Below are positions 11,909 to 24,380 of a stretch of DNA of 64,000 nt, piece by piece. Each line of letters starts with the position of its first letter. The stretch's first letter is position 1. A program made the translations under genes and the position numbers. The stretch spans positions 20,707,402 to 20,771,401 of the forward strand of contig NC_135564.1 of assembly GCF_964340395.1 (NCBI RefSeq). The letters run 5' to 3'. This DNA comes from Glandiceps talaboti (taxonomy: Eukaryota; Hemichordata; Enteropneusta; Spengelidae). The notes beneath the pieces were generated by a model, which had not been told where the DNA came from, ran no database searches, and was given only the letters and a program-made list of their open reading frames with translations.

Positions 11909-12790
11909 GATGTTCCACCATACTACTATACCCATATCAGGAATGGAATGGCCCACCTACCATATTTGGTATGGCTGGAACCATTGATTATTCAGGGGTT
12001 GTGCCTTTATAACCATCTCTCTTTGAGAATGATTACTAAAGGCACAACAAAAATTTGTTGTAATTTTGCTGAGAACAGGAAGTACCATGTCATATCTATT
12101 GTAGAGAGAGAGAGAGGGGGAGGAGGAGGAGGGGTACTGGGTCAGTTATTGAAAACACAACAAACCAAATACTACCTCATTGTCATCAGGAATTCATATA
12201 TTAATATGAAAACACTAATTAACCAAAGTCTTTAAAATTACACTGGACAGACAACAAACAATGAAACAACTGCAGGCAAGAAATATTTGACCAGTTCAAA
12301 CTTCACTGTATTATAGAAAATGAAAGGAACATAATAGTTATCCTAGTGTTTTTTGTTAGGTTAAAAACAGCTTATATCACTCATATTAAATATAATACAT
12401 TAACACCATATACGCATGACTACGCATTGCATGACTACCAATTTATAGGCTAAAATTGAAACCAAAACCATACTTAACAAGAAATCTTATCCCAGTAAAA
12501 ACTAAAAAGAAACTTTCATTCCCACAAACGTTTCCTCAGGAAAGTCTTGCTGTTCTGCTGTAATTGAAATGAAACTTTTGTTTATAAACTTTAGACAGCC
12601 ATTCTGATGGTCAAACAGTTTTTGGAATATGAAATTGTTAAGCTACATTTTTTCTGTGAAATAAATCAAACATCACAATCAAATTAAGAATGTAGGGAAA
12701 ATGACAAACACAAATAAGGTAGATTGTAAGTACTAAGATTTTAACCAATAAGGTAGATTGTAAGTACTAAGATTTTAACCAATAAGGTAG
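11909..12790 (+). other. Receptor 3' UTR and downstream sequence
   Basis: This sequence directly follows the receptor stop codon and has no supported coding content. A purine microsatellite, (GA)n running into (GGA)n, lies at about 12104-12135. An AATAAA at 12659-12664 is a possible polyadenylation signal; others occur at about 13739 and 15607. The true mRNA end cannot be decided from sequence. A 34-36 bp unit repeats about twice at 12719-12790. Confidence 0.4.
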
Positions 12791-12799
12791 ATTGTATAT

Positions 12800-13180
12800 A
12801 TGCATGATTCCCATCCTCACCCCTTCTTCATCTCTGTACCCTATCCTTACCCTCCCCCCTATTTCATCACTGTATCTGACCCATCCTCACCCCTTCTTCA
12901 TCTCTGTACCCTATCCTTACCATCCCCCTATTTCATCACTGTATCTGACCCATCCTCACCCCTTCTTCATCTCTGTACCCTATCCTTACTCTCCCCCCTA
13001 TTTCATCACTGTATCTGACCCATCCTCACCCCTTCATCATCTCTGTACCCTATCCTTACTCTCCCCCCTATTTCATCACTGTATCTGACCCATCCTCACC
13101 CCTTCTTCATCTCTGTACCCTATCCTTACCCTCCCCCTATTTCATCACTGTATCTGACCCATCCTTACCCCTTCTTCCAT
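12800..13180 (+). repeat. Pyrimidine-rich minisatellite, 68-70 bp unit, about 5 copies
   Basis: The unit contains CCTCACCCCTTCTTCATCTC and CCCTATTTCATCACTGTATC. More diverged CCATCC-rich copies continue to about 13335. Open frames here are repeat artefacts. Confidence 0.92.
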
Positions 13181-13335
13181 CTCTGCACAGTCCCATCTTT
13201 TATCCCTCTTCTATCCCCGCACCCAATCTTTACTCCCACTTCCATCTCTGCACAGTCCCATCCTTACTCCCTCTTCCATCCCTACACTCCATCCTTACCC
13301 CTTCTTCCATCCCTGCATTCCCATCCATACTCCCT

Positions 13336-16095
13336 TCAACCTCAGTTATAGTATATACAAGTGCTAATCTCTCTTGATTGATTGATTTATGTTTTATTTA
13401 TCAAACTTTGGTTACTTATATAGTCACAATGATTATTGTTTATTGCATGGTAGTCAGCTCTCTCCCAAATTTACCATCATGGTTTTTTAAAACTTTATTC
13501 AGAAATATTAGCCATCAAAATGGGGACTTAGAAAGTTGAAAATCTCCAAGTCGTTTGAATGATAGGTTATAAATATTGGAGATAAATTATAGAGAATTAT
13601 CACTCATAAATTGAAATATACTTTAGGATGAATGTGCATCATTTAAGAAATATAAACACATACATTTCATAAGTTTTCTCTAGATTTCTTACTTGTAGCA
13701 AGATTAACAATTAATAATACTAATCTTTATTTGGCCAAATAAATTCAGAAATTGTTGAATGGTCGCCATGGCTTGCCCTAGTTACAATTAATTAATTTGT
13801 ATTATTCTGTGTTTTACGCCGTTAATGTAAAAGTGATTATCATGGTTTAATTACTGACCTCATACTAACGCACATATTGAATGTGAGATCAAACAGTTGC
13901 CGTACTGTGTAGCAGAACTGACAAATTTACTGAAATGAATATGACATGAAATTTTTAGGAACATTATAAAATATTTTACATTGAATCTGGTCAAATCTTT
14001 ACTGCCTGTTGTAATGTGGATGAAACCAATATTCAGGGGAGGTAAAAGAGGGGTTGAAAATCTTGTTAATTTTAACCATGTCAGAGTTCAAGAAACCCAA
14101 GTTTTACTGGAACTGATTTAGTACAAGGAGATAGTTATCAAAGTGCTAGTCAAGTGCCTCCAAGTGGTTGGCATCCATTTAAAATCATGGCCTCACATAA
14201 TGCAGGCTGACCTCCCCACTGATATTATTAGTTCAATCCAGTGTATTTATCAGTCATACACCTGTTATCAATTATAAAACTTAAAACAAACCCCCCACAA
14301 TGCACAAAATACTTGCCTTTATTTTGAGACCATTGATTTAAACTTTGGAAACTCAATGGGAAGGTGAGAACATTTGACAATGATAGAGCTGCATGCATGC
14401 CTAAACATTCCAAAATACCCACCCCATAGAATCTAAATATTGTCTTTTAAGATAGTGTGTATGTTGATGACTGCATAGTCAGTGTGGTGCCTTGCCAGTA
14501 CAAACTCTAGTGTTTTAGATACTGTAGTGTTTATTTGGAATTTGGGAAGTTTATAGTGCCTAAAGGCTGTACATGTACTTGCTTTTTATTATTCAACTTT
14601 AACTGTTGTGTGTTTTAAGAGTCTGCTCATGTGCCATTTTGTTTCCAAAGTTTCCAAAGAACAAGATATTATGTGAAACATTTGCATATCTTTTTCACAG
14701 TATTTAATTAAGAAAGTATGGAAAATAATCTATGTCTACATTTATTGACATGAAGTCATTAAGTATACCGTGACCTTATTGTCTTCACAGTCTGCAGCTA
14801 ATAAACTAGAGACAAGATGGTAGTCTCCAGGGCTTCTAGTCAGAACCTGACACTGACATGAACTGTGAACTTTGAACTCCAAGTTTTATGCTCATAAAGT
14901 TGTTTATTTTCAAATTGGCAAATTGTAAACATGACCTTATAGATAAAAAGAACTGCTGAACAAAGTCCACAACATGCGACTAGCCTCTTTCAAATTAAAA
15001 CCTAACATACCTATGAACATCATAAAATGTTGAACATGATACATGTCAACAAAACATAATATTATCCTGTACGAAATTCACAACATTTCTACTTTTTCCA
15101 TAAAGTTGTAAAGATGTGCATTTGAGAGAGAGTTTTGGTGAAGAAAAGGTTTCTGTTCAAATATATTTATACATCATTATTTAGAAATATTAAAAGTGTT
15201 GTATTTATGAGAGAAATTTAATTTAATAATGTTAAACTGAAAAAAACAGGACTAAAACCTGCAATTGTTATGTTTACATTTGGCATATGACCAACTCTGG
15301 ACTGGACTCTATGGATGCCATAGATTATTACAAATAAGACCATTTTATGGAACATGACTGGAAGCTAATAATGTACTCTCAGCAGCATGTCTGCCGACAC
15401 ATTGACACAGTAACAAGACTATCAAACTGTCCACATCCCTATAGCCTAGATTCCCGGTGATTGGGGGATTTTGAATTTGAACAAATTGAAAACCCCTATC
15501 GACCTGGAGGCTATGATATCTCTATACATGTCTATGTGAGGTACCGGCATGTAAGAGGCAATTTGCATTTGTATGTGAATGTGCCAACTATGTTTTAATT
15601 TGAAAGAATAAAAAAACTTTTCTTGTAATTTGTTTTAATTTGAAAGTAAGCAACTTTTGATGACATTTTTAAAACACACAACATATTTTGACTGTTTTAC
15701 TATTTTATATAGATTACAACCTCGTTGGTTTATAACTACTCAGGGACAACAAATGCCCTTTTCTGTTTTCAGAATAATATCTCTGGTTGTTTCATGTATA
15801 CATTTTTTGCCTCATAGATGTCTCCTTTTTCTAACTTTCTCACTTCAAGTGATTTTATTTTTATTGTTCATGTGGAGAATGAGAGAGGTGTAGTCTTATT
15901 TGCTGTGATTGGCTGAGAGAGGTCACCTGATCACAGTTCTAGCTATTATTGTGTTTTTAATGCTAGGTTAAAAATACTGTTACCATGGAAATAAGATTTC
16001 ATGTAAAATTGATTATTTGGGTAGGTTTATGAAAATATTTAACTGGAGAAAGGTTAACTGTTTGTATCATGTAGATATTAATTCAAAGTATTTCA
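13336..16095. other. Non-coding stretch
   Basis: I see no recognisable gene, tandem array or mobile element. It is AT-rich with scattered short open frames that have no family signature. It may include distal 3' UTR of the receptor (AATAAA at about 15607). Confidence 0.4.
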
Positions 16096-16222
16096 ACTGA
16101 GGGTAAAGAAGGCTATTTTGAAATCGTAATAAGGGTAAAGAAGGCTAATTTGAAATCGTAATAAGGGTAAAGAAGGCTAATTTGAAATCGTAATAAGGGT
16201 AAAGAAGGCTAATTTGAAATCT
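16096..16222 (+). repeat. Tandem repeat, 32-bp unit, about 3.7 copies
   Basis: The unit is AGGGTAAAGAAGGCTAATTT followed by GAAATCGTAATA. Confidence 0.9.
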
Positions 16223-17335
16223 GACCACACACTTTTTTACCCATCAGAATGAAAACAAAGTTTTAGTCAATTTAGTATTGGCTTTGGATTTTAAAAAATT
16301 GTGAAAAACATGAAGTGTGATGTATAACATGTATTTTTGGCCTGGCATTGTTGAATCTGATGTGTTTTATGTCCTCAGTTACAATATATAAACAAAAAAA
16401 GAATGTCAGTGGAGAAAAAGCATGCCATTTCAGCTGAATGTTTTCATTTCATAGTTTGGGGAAAAAATAAGAAAAGTTGAGAAAACAATAAAAACTATAA
16501 AAATGAAATAAATACTTATTTTAAAGAAATTGTTGAATTTATTAAAAGGTAGCAGGTAACAATTTACTTGGTGAATTTTACCCAAATTATTGCAAACTAT
16601 TGCTGTAAAATGTCTGTTCTCTACTAATAAAAATGTATAGTTCAGAGTTTTTTTGTACATGGTGCATGGTGATCACATTATTACTTTCAATGTCAGAAAG
16701 AGATTTCTACTGCCTACCACTTATAAATGCTGCAGTGTAAATATCTCAGGAGAAATTTTCATTATTTTTGACTTTGTCTGAACAATTTTAGCCATTTAAT
16801 TCTTGTATTTCTATAGTGTGAGAAATTGTAGATATAAAATCTTTGAAATTTGTAGAAAATTTTTCGGAACCAGTGAATTTTGTTCCATGTATTTCAATAC
16901 ACAAAATTCATGGGTGACATTTGACATGGACAAGTATTCATTGAGTCACCATTGTTTAGTTGTTTGCTCATTGACTTTCTTTCCTCACCATTGGTCACAT
17001 ATTGATTGGTAAGATTCATTATTCATTAATTCATTTACTAACTAATGTTTTTTTATCATTATTCATTAACATATTCACATTGTAGTTGTCATATAATTAT
17101 CGTACCCAGTGTCATTACTTCAATACATGTTTCTTCATTTGTCATTTCTTGTTCATTTACTGAGTCATTAGTTCATTGAACTGATCCTGTTGTAACCATT
17201 TCCGAATCATTCACCATTGTTGCACATTCATCAAGTGTTACTTTAATATAGTCATCCATTTGCACATAAATCACACTCAGTCAGTGAAGTACAGATGGCA
17301 CACTCAGTTGCACCTGTAAATATCAATGCACTTTA
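16223..17335. other. AT-rich non-coding stretch
   Basis: I see nothing beyond low-complexity ATTCATT-rich sequence and short open frames without family features. Confidence 0.4.
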
Positions 17336-17660
17336 ATGTTTAAACTTAGTCACCGACATTCATCCATCCACATCTATGTACCCATTCACTCACTCAATCT
17401 ATGTACCCATTCACTCACCCAATCCACATCCATGCACCCATTAAATTCACCCATCCAGTCCGCATCTGTGCACCCATTCACTCACTCAATCTATGTACCC
17501 ATTTACCCACCCAATACACCCATTCAATCCACTTCTATGCACAGGCTCATTATTTCACCAATCTATGTACCCATGATACAAGATACATGTACTATTTACA
17601 TATCCATCATACCCATCTATTAATAATTACATGTCACTGTGACACCCACCAATCCATCTA
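17336..17660 (+). repeat. Degenerate CATCCA/CACCCA-rich repeat
   Basis: Diverged copies of ATCTATGTACCCATTCACTC and related words. It looks like an older array beside the regular 60-bp array that follows. Confidence 0.7.
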
Positions 17661-18265
17661 CATGTAGTCATCAATGTGACACCCATCAACCAATCACAGT
17701 GCATTCATCACCCACCAAACCATCTAGTCATCAATGTGACACCCATCAACCAATCACAGTGCATTCATCACCCACCAAACCATCTAGTCATCAATGTGAC
17801 ACCCAACAACCAATCACAGTGCATTCATCACCCACCAAACCATCTAGTCACCAATGTGACACCCATCAACCAATCACAGTGTATTCATCACCTATCAACC
17901 CATCTAGTCATCAATGTGACACCCATCAACCAATCACAGTGCATTCATCACCCACCAAACCATCTAGTCATCAATGTGACACCCATCAACCAATCACAGT
18001 GCATTCATCACCCACCAAACCATCTAGTCATCAATGTGACACCCATCAACCAATCACAGTGCATTCATCACCCACCAAACCATCTAGTCACCAATGTGAC
18101 ACCCAACAACCAATCACAGTGCATTCATCACCCACCAAACCATCTAGTCACCAATGTGACACCCATCAACCAATCACAGTGCATTCATTACCTATCAACC
18201 CATCTAGTCATCAATGTGACACCCATCAACCAATCACAGTGCATTCATCACCCATCTAGTCATCA
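17661..18265 (+). repeat. Minisatellite, 60-bp unit, about 10 copies
   Basis: The unit contains CATCAATGTGACACCCATCA and CCAATCACAGTGCATTCATC. The unit is a multiple of three without stops, which gives two long overlapping open frames that I do not regard as genes. A CCCA-rich tract follows at about 18290-18355. Confidence 0.96.
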
Positions 18266-18772
18266 CATCAATATTACACTCATCAACCCATTTACACCCA
18301 CACCCACCCATCCACCCCACCCACCCACACCCACCCACCCACCCACCCACCCACACATACCCTTTAATGCAGCCATACATACATCAACTGTGACTCTTCA
18401 TCAGTCAAAATATTATTCTCAGGCATTCATCCATCCACTCAGTTAACCTCATCATATCAAATTAATATACATTACTTCCCTTTACCTCCTGTACAGTCGA
18501 ATGTCCCAAGTGATAACACATTGGCAGAACATTCTGTTTTACAAGAATTAGGGGTGAAATGGTTTCATTCATACACAAAATATTAATACCAAAGGATGAG
18601 ATGGCTAGTACAATAAAAGATTGTTAGTACATGTCAATAGTCTAAATGTGATTTATACTGAAAAGTCAAAATCCACACTTTTGGTTTGGTTTGAAATCTC
18701 ATATAAAGAGACATGTGCAGGTACTGTACTCTCCTTATTAAAACTGTCCTGAGTTTACAAAGTCTACACCTA

Positions 18773-19128
18773 TTAAAAGGATATAGTTGGTAAATCCGGA
18801 GTATTTTCCATCATTTTTGTTTTCAAAGAAAAGGTTACTTATATTTTGCCATTCACTATCACTTGTCTAAAAACCAGCAACCATTGGCAAATCTCCTACC
18901 CTATAAACTGCTGTGATACTTTAGTCTAATATATAAGAATAATATGACATGATTGTATTCAGAGTATGAGAATAGAGTATGACAGCAATTATTAATATGA
19001 TGAGAGTTTTGCCAGTGATTACTAGTCATAAAACAAGTAACAGTGAAGGGTAAAATAGAAGTAACCTTTTATATTGAAATAAAAGTAATGGAAAATACCC
19101 CCGAGTTGCTGACCATGACTCCCTTTAA
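18773..19128. mobile_element. TTAA-flanked MITE-like element, about 120-bp inverted arms
   Basis: Arms at 18773-18900 and 18997-19128 are imperfect reverse complements (for example GTATTTTCCATCA against its complement, then GGTTACTT). The ends read TTAA-AAGG and CCCT-TTAA. It has no coding capacity. Confidence 0.7.
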
Positions 19129-21475
19129 GTGAGATAATATTTTAGAGCAAAAAGATAATTATGTCATTCAATTATTTCAACATTTTGTTTTATAAAACAT
19201 TTGAGAATTATAATTTGCTTTACACAAATTATGTGTACTGCAGGATGTACTTGCAAATTACATGTACTTCAGGACATACTCACAAATTACGTGTACTTCA
19301 AGATGTACTCACAGAAGGAGTTAATGTATCATGTACTTGAAACTAAAAAAATTCAAAGAAAAAAGTTATGGATTGTTTCATCATTACATACAATTGTCTG
19401 TTGGTAGACTATGACAGTGGAGGTCAACAATCATTAACGCGCAATCTGCAAGTCAACTTTATACGCTCAAACCAAAGTCATTTCATCATCTTGTGTATTT
19501 TTAAAAAGTGTCTTAAAAAAAACCTTTTGGTCAATTGTTATAATTGGGCATTTTAGAACTAACTTTATTCAAATTTGTAAAGTACTAACTTACAATAAAT
19601 GTATACATCTGATGTTGTTATCTTCATAGTTGATCAAATCAACTCTTTATTTTTCATTTAATAATCTACTACTTTCATTCAGTTATTTTATTGCATTTAA
19701 ATTTCTTCACGTTTTTTTCCAGAAAAAACAAATTTTCAACAGTTTGCAGTATTACTTAGTAGCTGCATTCAATTTCTATATATTGTATAGATTATAAAAA
19801 TGGTGAAAAATTATGGTTTTTGATTCAAATTGTACATTTGATGTATGATATTCTACTGGTGTTTTGTTTGATGGGTTGAAAGGTCAAGAGGTATAGGAAC
19901 TTCTAGTAAATGACAGTTGTTTGCCATGGTAACAGATCAGGCATGAAATTATTGGAAATGATGTAGTAGGTCATTTGTTATTTTTGACGAAACTATATCC
20001 TGAAAAGCCGGGCTCTGATTGGTCATAAAAACTGTACTTATTAAAAATGAAGTTATAAAAATCACAGTTACAAGAAGTGATGGAGAAATTTAAAATTTAA
20101 AAGTATTAATCAAGGAAGACTTTTATTTTACAGTTTGATTCAATTTAATTCAAAGTCGACCCATGGTGCGAAATAAGTTTTAAGCCACTTTTGTACTTGT
20201 CAAATTTACAATGTTGGCATGCATGTAATATACACCTGTCAAGTCAAGATCTTTGTAAATTTGTTACATCTATCAAAGTGCAAAATAAAATAACTGTAAT
20301 ATTGATGTCTACATTGAAGGTTATATATCATTCTTTTCAAGATTAAGTAATTTTTTTGTTTGAATATCTTTTCTTAGTGAAAAATCATTGCAAACAACTT
20401 TGATGTCAGCTAAGTCAAAAGATTTTACAGAAAGATTAAGTTGAAGCCATTGCCTGTGATGTTACCATGGTTACCATTATAATCTATAGATCTACATGGA
20501 AGTGAAAAAGTTGCAATTTTAAAAGTGAAATCATGTTTTAAAGGAATCTAAAACTTGCTTATTTTGGTCTGTGATGTAATTGTATGAGAAGTGACTATTA
20601 ACAGCTAGTTAATACATAGACACTCCACCCTGGATGGAGGGTCTTTGGTTTATATCATAGCATTATTGAAGAGTTGTCATTTGATATGTTTAATTTAGAT
20701 TACTGCATGTCTTGATTTTTGCTCCTTATTGGGATCACTTGTAATTCTTTTTTCAATTAATATGAATATTGTCTGGTATGAGTTGACTGGTATGTAAGCT
20801 GTTGGATTGAGTTATATGCCATCACTGGCAACATACCCGTTGTTGATTGGTTATTGGACTGGTGGTCCAAGTCTCATTACAGCCAGTCAGATTTCAATAT
20901 CTTATTGGTTGATGTAAAAATGAACTGCTGAAATGGCCAATCAACTTTATCTTGCCATGAAATCTTGTCATGTCTTGTAAACTAGACAGCAGTTACTCTT
21001 CAGGAGACTGTCTTCACCAAATCAAAAGACCCCACCCCTATAAATGACATATTTGCTACAGAAATAAGCCAAAACGCTTCAACTCTAAACATTCATGAAA
21101 ATCCGTTCAAATAAATTGATATCACAACTATGTATTTGGCCATTAACTTTGTGACTATTAGGCTCACCCTATCTACAACCAACAGCTTGCTAGTCCAGCT
21201 CCAAGTCTATTCACTTATATAAGTATATTGACAGTATGTCTGTTATATTCACTATGATGTGACACCATGTATTGTGGTCATGTTAGTGACAACCGCTCCA
21301 GACGTCAGCTGAATTATGTACAGATTTAATGATTTCTATTTGTAGATATGACAATATTTACTCACTCTCATCTATGTTTAGACTAATTGTGTTTATCTAT
21401 ACTCCCACAATATAACCAGCCCTTTCAGTGCTATCATTTGTATGTGCAAGGTTGGAGCGTTAAACTTATGTAGGG
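19129..21475. other. Non-coding stretch
   Basis: I see no recognisable gene, array or mobile element; short open frames only. Confidence 0.4.
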
Positions 21476-21479
21476 TTGA

Positions 21480-21660
21480 AGTCGACTGGGGTTGAAGGGG
21501 TTTGGTATGTTGTCTACTGGGGGTTGAAAGGGGTTGGATTGAGTGTTTTCTACAGGGGTTGAGGGGTTGGAGTGAGTGTTGTCTACAGGGGTTGAGGGGT
21601 TGGAGTGTTGTCTACAAGGGGTTGAGGGGTTGGAGTGTTATCTACCGGGGGTTAGAAGAG
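21480..21660 (+). repeat. G-rich tandem repeat, about 28-33 bp unit, about 5 copies
   Basis: The unit contains GGGGTTGAGGGGTTGGAGTG followed by TTGTCTAC. The G-runs could form quadruplexes. Confidence 0.85.
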
Positions 21661-21987
21661 TTATCATGCTGTGCTAGGCATGCTGAGGCCAATCAGTGGT
21701 AACATTTTGAAATGATGGCATTAGAACTCAGGTGGTCTATTTCTACTTTCCTGTCCAATCTATTTTCCATCCACAGTTTCTCTTTGAATATAAATAATGG
21801 GTGGTTATGACCGGAAAAAAAAGAAAAAAAAAGTTCTTTACGGGTGTACAAAAACAGAAAATGTAAGAGACTTGTTTATTACATTATAAGGATGTAGGGA
21901 TTGGAATGGTAGTATAACTGAGACAGTCAGAATTATTATGAAAGACCTAATTAAAGGAAGGGGGGGGGGGGTCCAAGTGGTAAACTA

Positions 21988-22417
21988 CCTTATAAGGCAA
22001 GCGATCTGAATTATAAAGTACCATACTGCCTTGCCTTTTATATGTGATCAGAATTTATGAAGTTAGCCTTATAAGGCAAGTAATCAGAATAATGTAAACT
22101 ACCTTATAAAGAAGGGGCTCAGAATTGGTGAACTGCCATATAAGGAATATGTGATTTATACACTGCCTTATAAGGAAATGGATCTTAATTGGAGAAGTCC
22201 ATATAAAGAACGTGATTTATACATTGCCTTATAAGGAAACAGATAAGTAATGGTGAATTGCCATGTAAGGAGTGTGATTCATACACATCCTTAAAAGGAA
22301 CTGAGAAGAATTGGTGAATTGCCATATAAGGAGTGTAATTCATACACTGCCTGATATATAAAGGAAACATCAGAATTGCCATATAAGGAGTGTTATATCA
22401 CACATATCCTTATAAGG
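21988..22417 (+). repeat. Diverged tandem array with nine perfect CArG boxes
   Basis: Perfect CC(A/T)6GG sites lie at 21988, 22067, 22136, 22166, 22227, 22289, 22322, 22379 and 22408, with near matches at 22102, 22199 and 22261. The array is degenerate, so it is old. CArG is the SRF binding consensus; whether it is bound here is unknown. Confidence 0.8.
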
Positions 22418-22874
22418 AAGTAGATCAGACTCATGTTCTACCTTATGACATAGTTGTGTTTTCACTTTTATCATTGTTCATTTTTCAAAGCACTGGGAGG
22501 GTTTTTATATTTTTTAGAAAAGTCTTATCCTTCAGGTGAATATTTTCAAGTAATGTTTTATGCTCAATGTGGGATGTGTATTTTTCTGGTCATGTATCTA
22601 TCTCCTGGATTATTAACAGTTTTGTGATTTCTAGACACTATGAATATTGTACAGTTTCCAGATTTTTAAAAATACAACATTGTTATTTGTACTGATTTAG
22701 AAATAAAACCAACTAGTTATTACAGATAAATTATTGTTGTGATTATTAAATTGAGTGAATTCCCATGGAGAGAAAAAAGTGCAGTTAATTCTGACAAGTA
22801 CCTTTTGAATGTATTTACTTGAAGGATGTGAGCATCATATAAAGATGAGAACAAGATAAGTGATACAAAGACAA

Positions 22875-23512
22875 CGTGTGCCTGAGAGAGACTGACATGA
22901 CAACCTATGCCTGAGAGAGGCTGACATGACAACATGTGCTTGAGAGAGGCTGACATGACAACATGTGCCTGAGAGAGACTGACATGACAACATGTGCCTG
23001 AGAGAGGCTGACATGACAACATGTGCCTGAGAGAGGCTGACATGACAACATGTGCCTGAGAGAGGCTGACATGACAACATGTGCCTGAGAGAGGCTGACA
23101 TGACAACATGTGCCTGAGAGAGGCTGACATGACAACATGTGCCTGAGAGAGACTGACATGACAACATGTGCCTGAGAGAGACTGACATGACAACATGTGC
23201 CTGAGAGAGGCTGACATGACAACATGTGCCTGAAAGACACTGACATGACAACATGTGCCTGAGAGAGGCTGACATGACAACATGTGCCTCAGAGAGGCTG
23301 ACATGACAACATGTGCCTGAGAGAGACTGACATGACAACATGTGCCTGAGAGAGACTGACATGACAACATGTGCCTGAGAGAGGCTGACATGACAACATG
23401 TGCCTGAGAGACACTGACATGACAACATGTGCCTGAGAGAGGCTGACATGACAACATGTGCCTGCGAGACACTGACATGACAACATGTGCCTGAGAGAGA
23501 CTGACATGATGC
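22875..23512 (-). repeat. Minisatellite, 29-bp unit, about 22 copies
   Basis: The unit is GACATGACAACATGTGCCTG followed by AGAGAGGCT. No minus-strand frame contains a stop, so three minus-strand frames stay open (up to 252 codons). These are artefacts, not genes. Confidence 0.96.
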
Positions 23513-23597
23513 TTTTATCAGTTTGATGTGATTCAAGTTTCATTTTGTCTGTCTTACAGGGACACATGTTGTCTGGCATATAGTCCTGGTTTATTAA

Positions 23598-24380
23598 ACA
23601 CCCTCTGCAAGAGATAGACACATGCAACAATTTGTATTACAATGTATATAAAATCACCCTCTGCAAGAGCTAGACACATGCAGTAATTGTAATACAATGT
23701 ATATAAAATCACCCTCTGCAAGAGCTAGACACATACAGCAATTGTATAACAATGTATATAAAATCACCCTCTGCAAGAGACAGACACATGCAGTAATTGT
23801 AATACAATGTATATAAAATCACTGTCCTCTGCAAGAGATAGACACATGCAGTAATTGTAATACAATGTATATAAAATCACCGTCCTCTGCAAGAGACAGA
23901 CACATGCAGTAATTGTAATACAATGTATATAAAATCACCGTCCTCTGCAAGAGATAGACACATGCAGTAATTGTAATACAATGTATATAAAATCACCGTC
24001 CTCTGCAAGAGACAGACACATGCAGTAATTGTAATACAATGTATATAAAATCACCGTCCTCTGCAAGAGATAGACACATGCAGTAATTGTAATACAATGT
24101 ATATAAAATCACCGTCCTCTGCAAGAGATAGACACATGCAGTAATTGTAATACAATGTATATAAAATCACCGTCCTCTGCAAGAGACAGACACATGTAGT
24201 AATTGTAATACAATGTATATAAAATCACCGTCCTCTGCAAGAGACAGACACATGCAGTAATTGTAATACAATGTATATAAAATCACCCTCTGCAAGAGAC
24301 AGAGACACATATATCATGCAGCAATTTGTATTACACAATGTATATAAAAAAAAATTAAAATCACTCTGCAAGAGGCAGCC
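23598..24380 (+). repeat. Minisatellite, 55-58 bp unit, about 13 copies
   Basis: The unit contains CTCTGCAAGAGACAGACACA and GTAATTGTAATACAATGTAT. Copies at the left lack the GTC present in copies at the right (ATCACCCTC against ATCACCGTCCTC). Confidence 0.95.

Noticed and set aside
17639-18446. 206- and 256-codon overlapping plus-strand frames
   Set aside because: A 60-bp minisatellite translated in two frames; no protein family resemblance.
22720-23630. Several minus-strand open frames of up to 252 codons rich in SLSGTCCHV
   Set aside because: They run through a 29-bp minisatellite that has no stop in any minus-strand frame, and three minus-strand frames are open with the same sequence.
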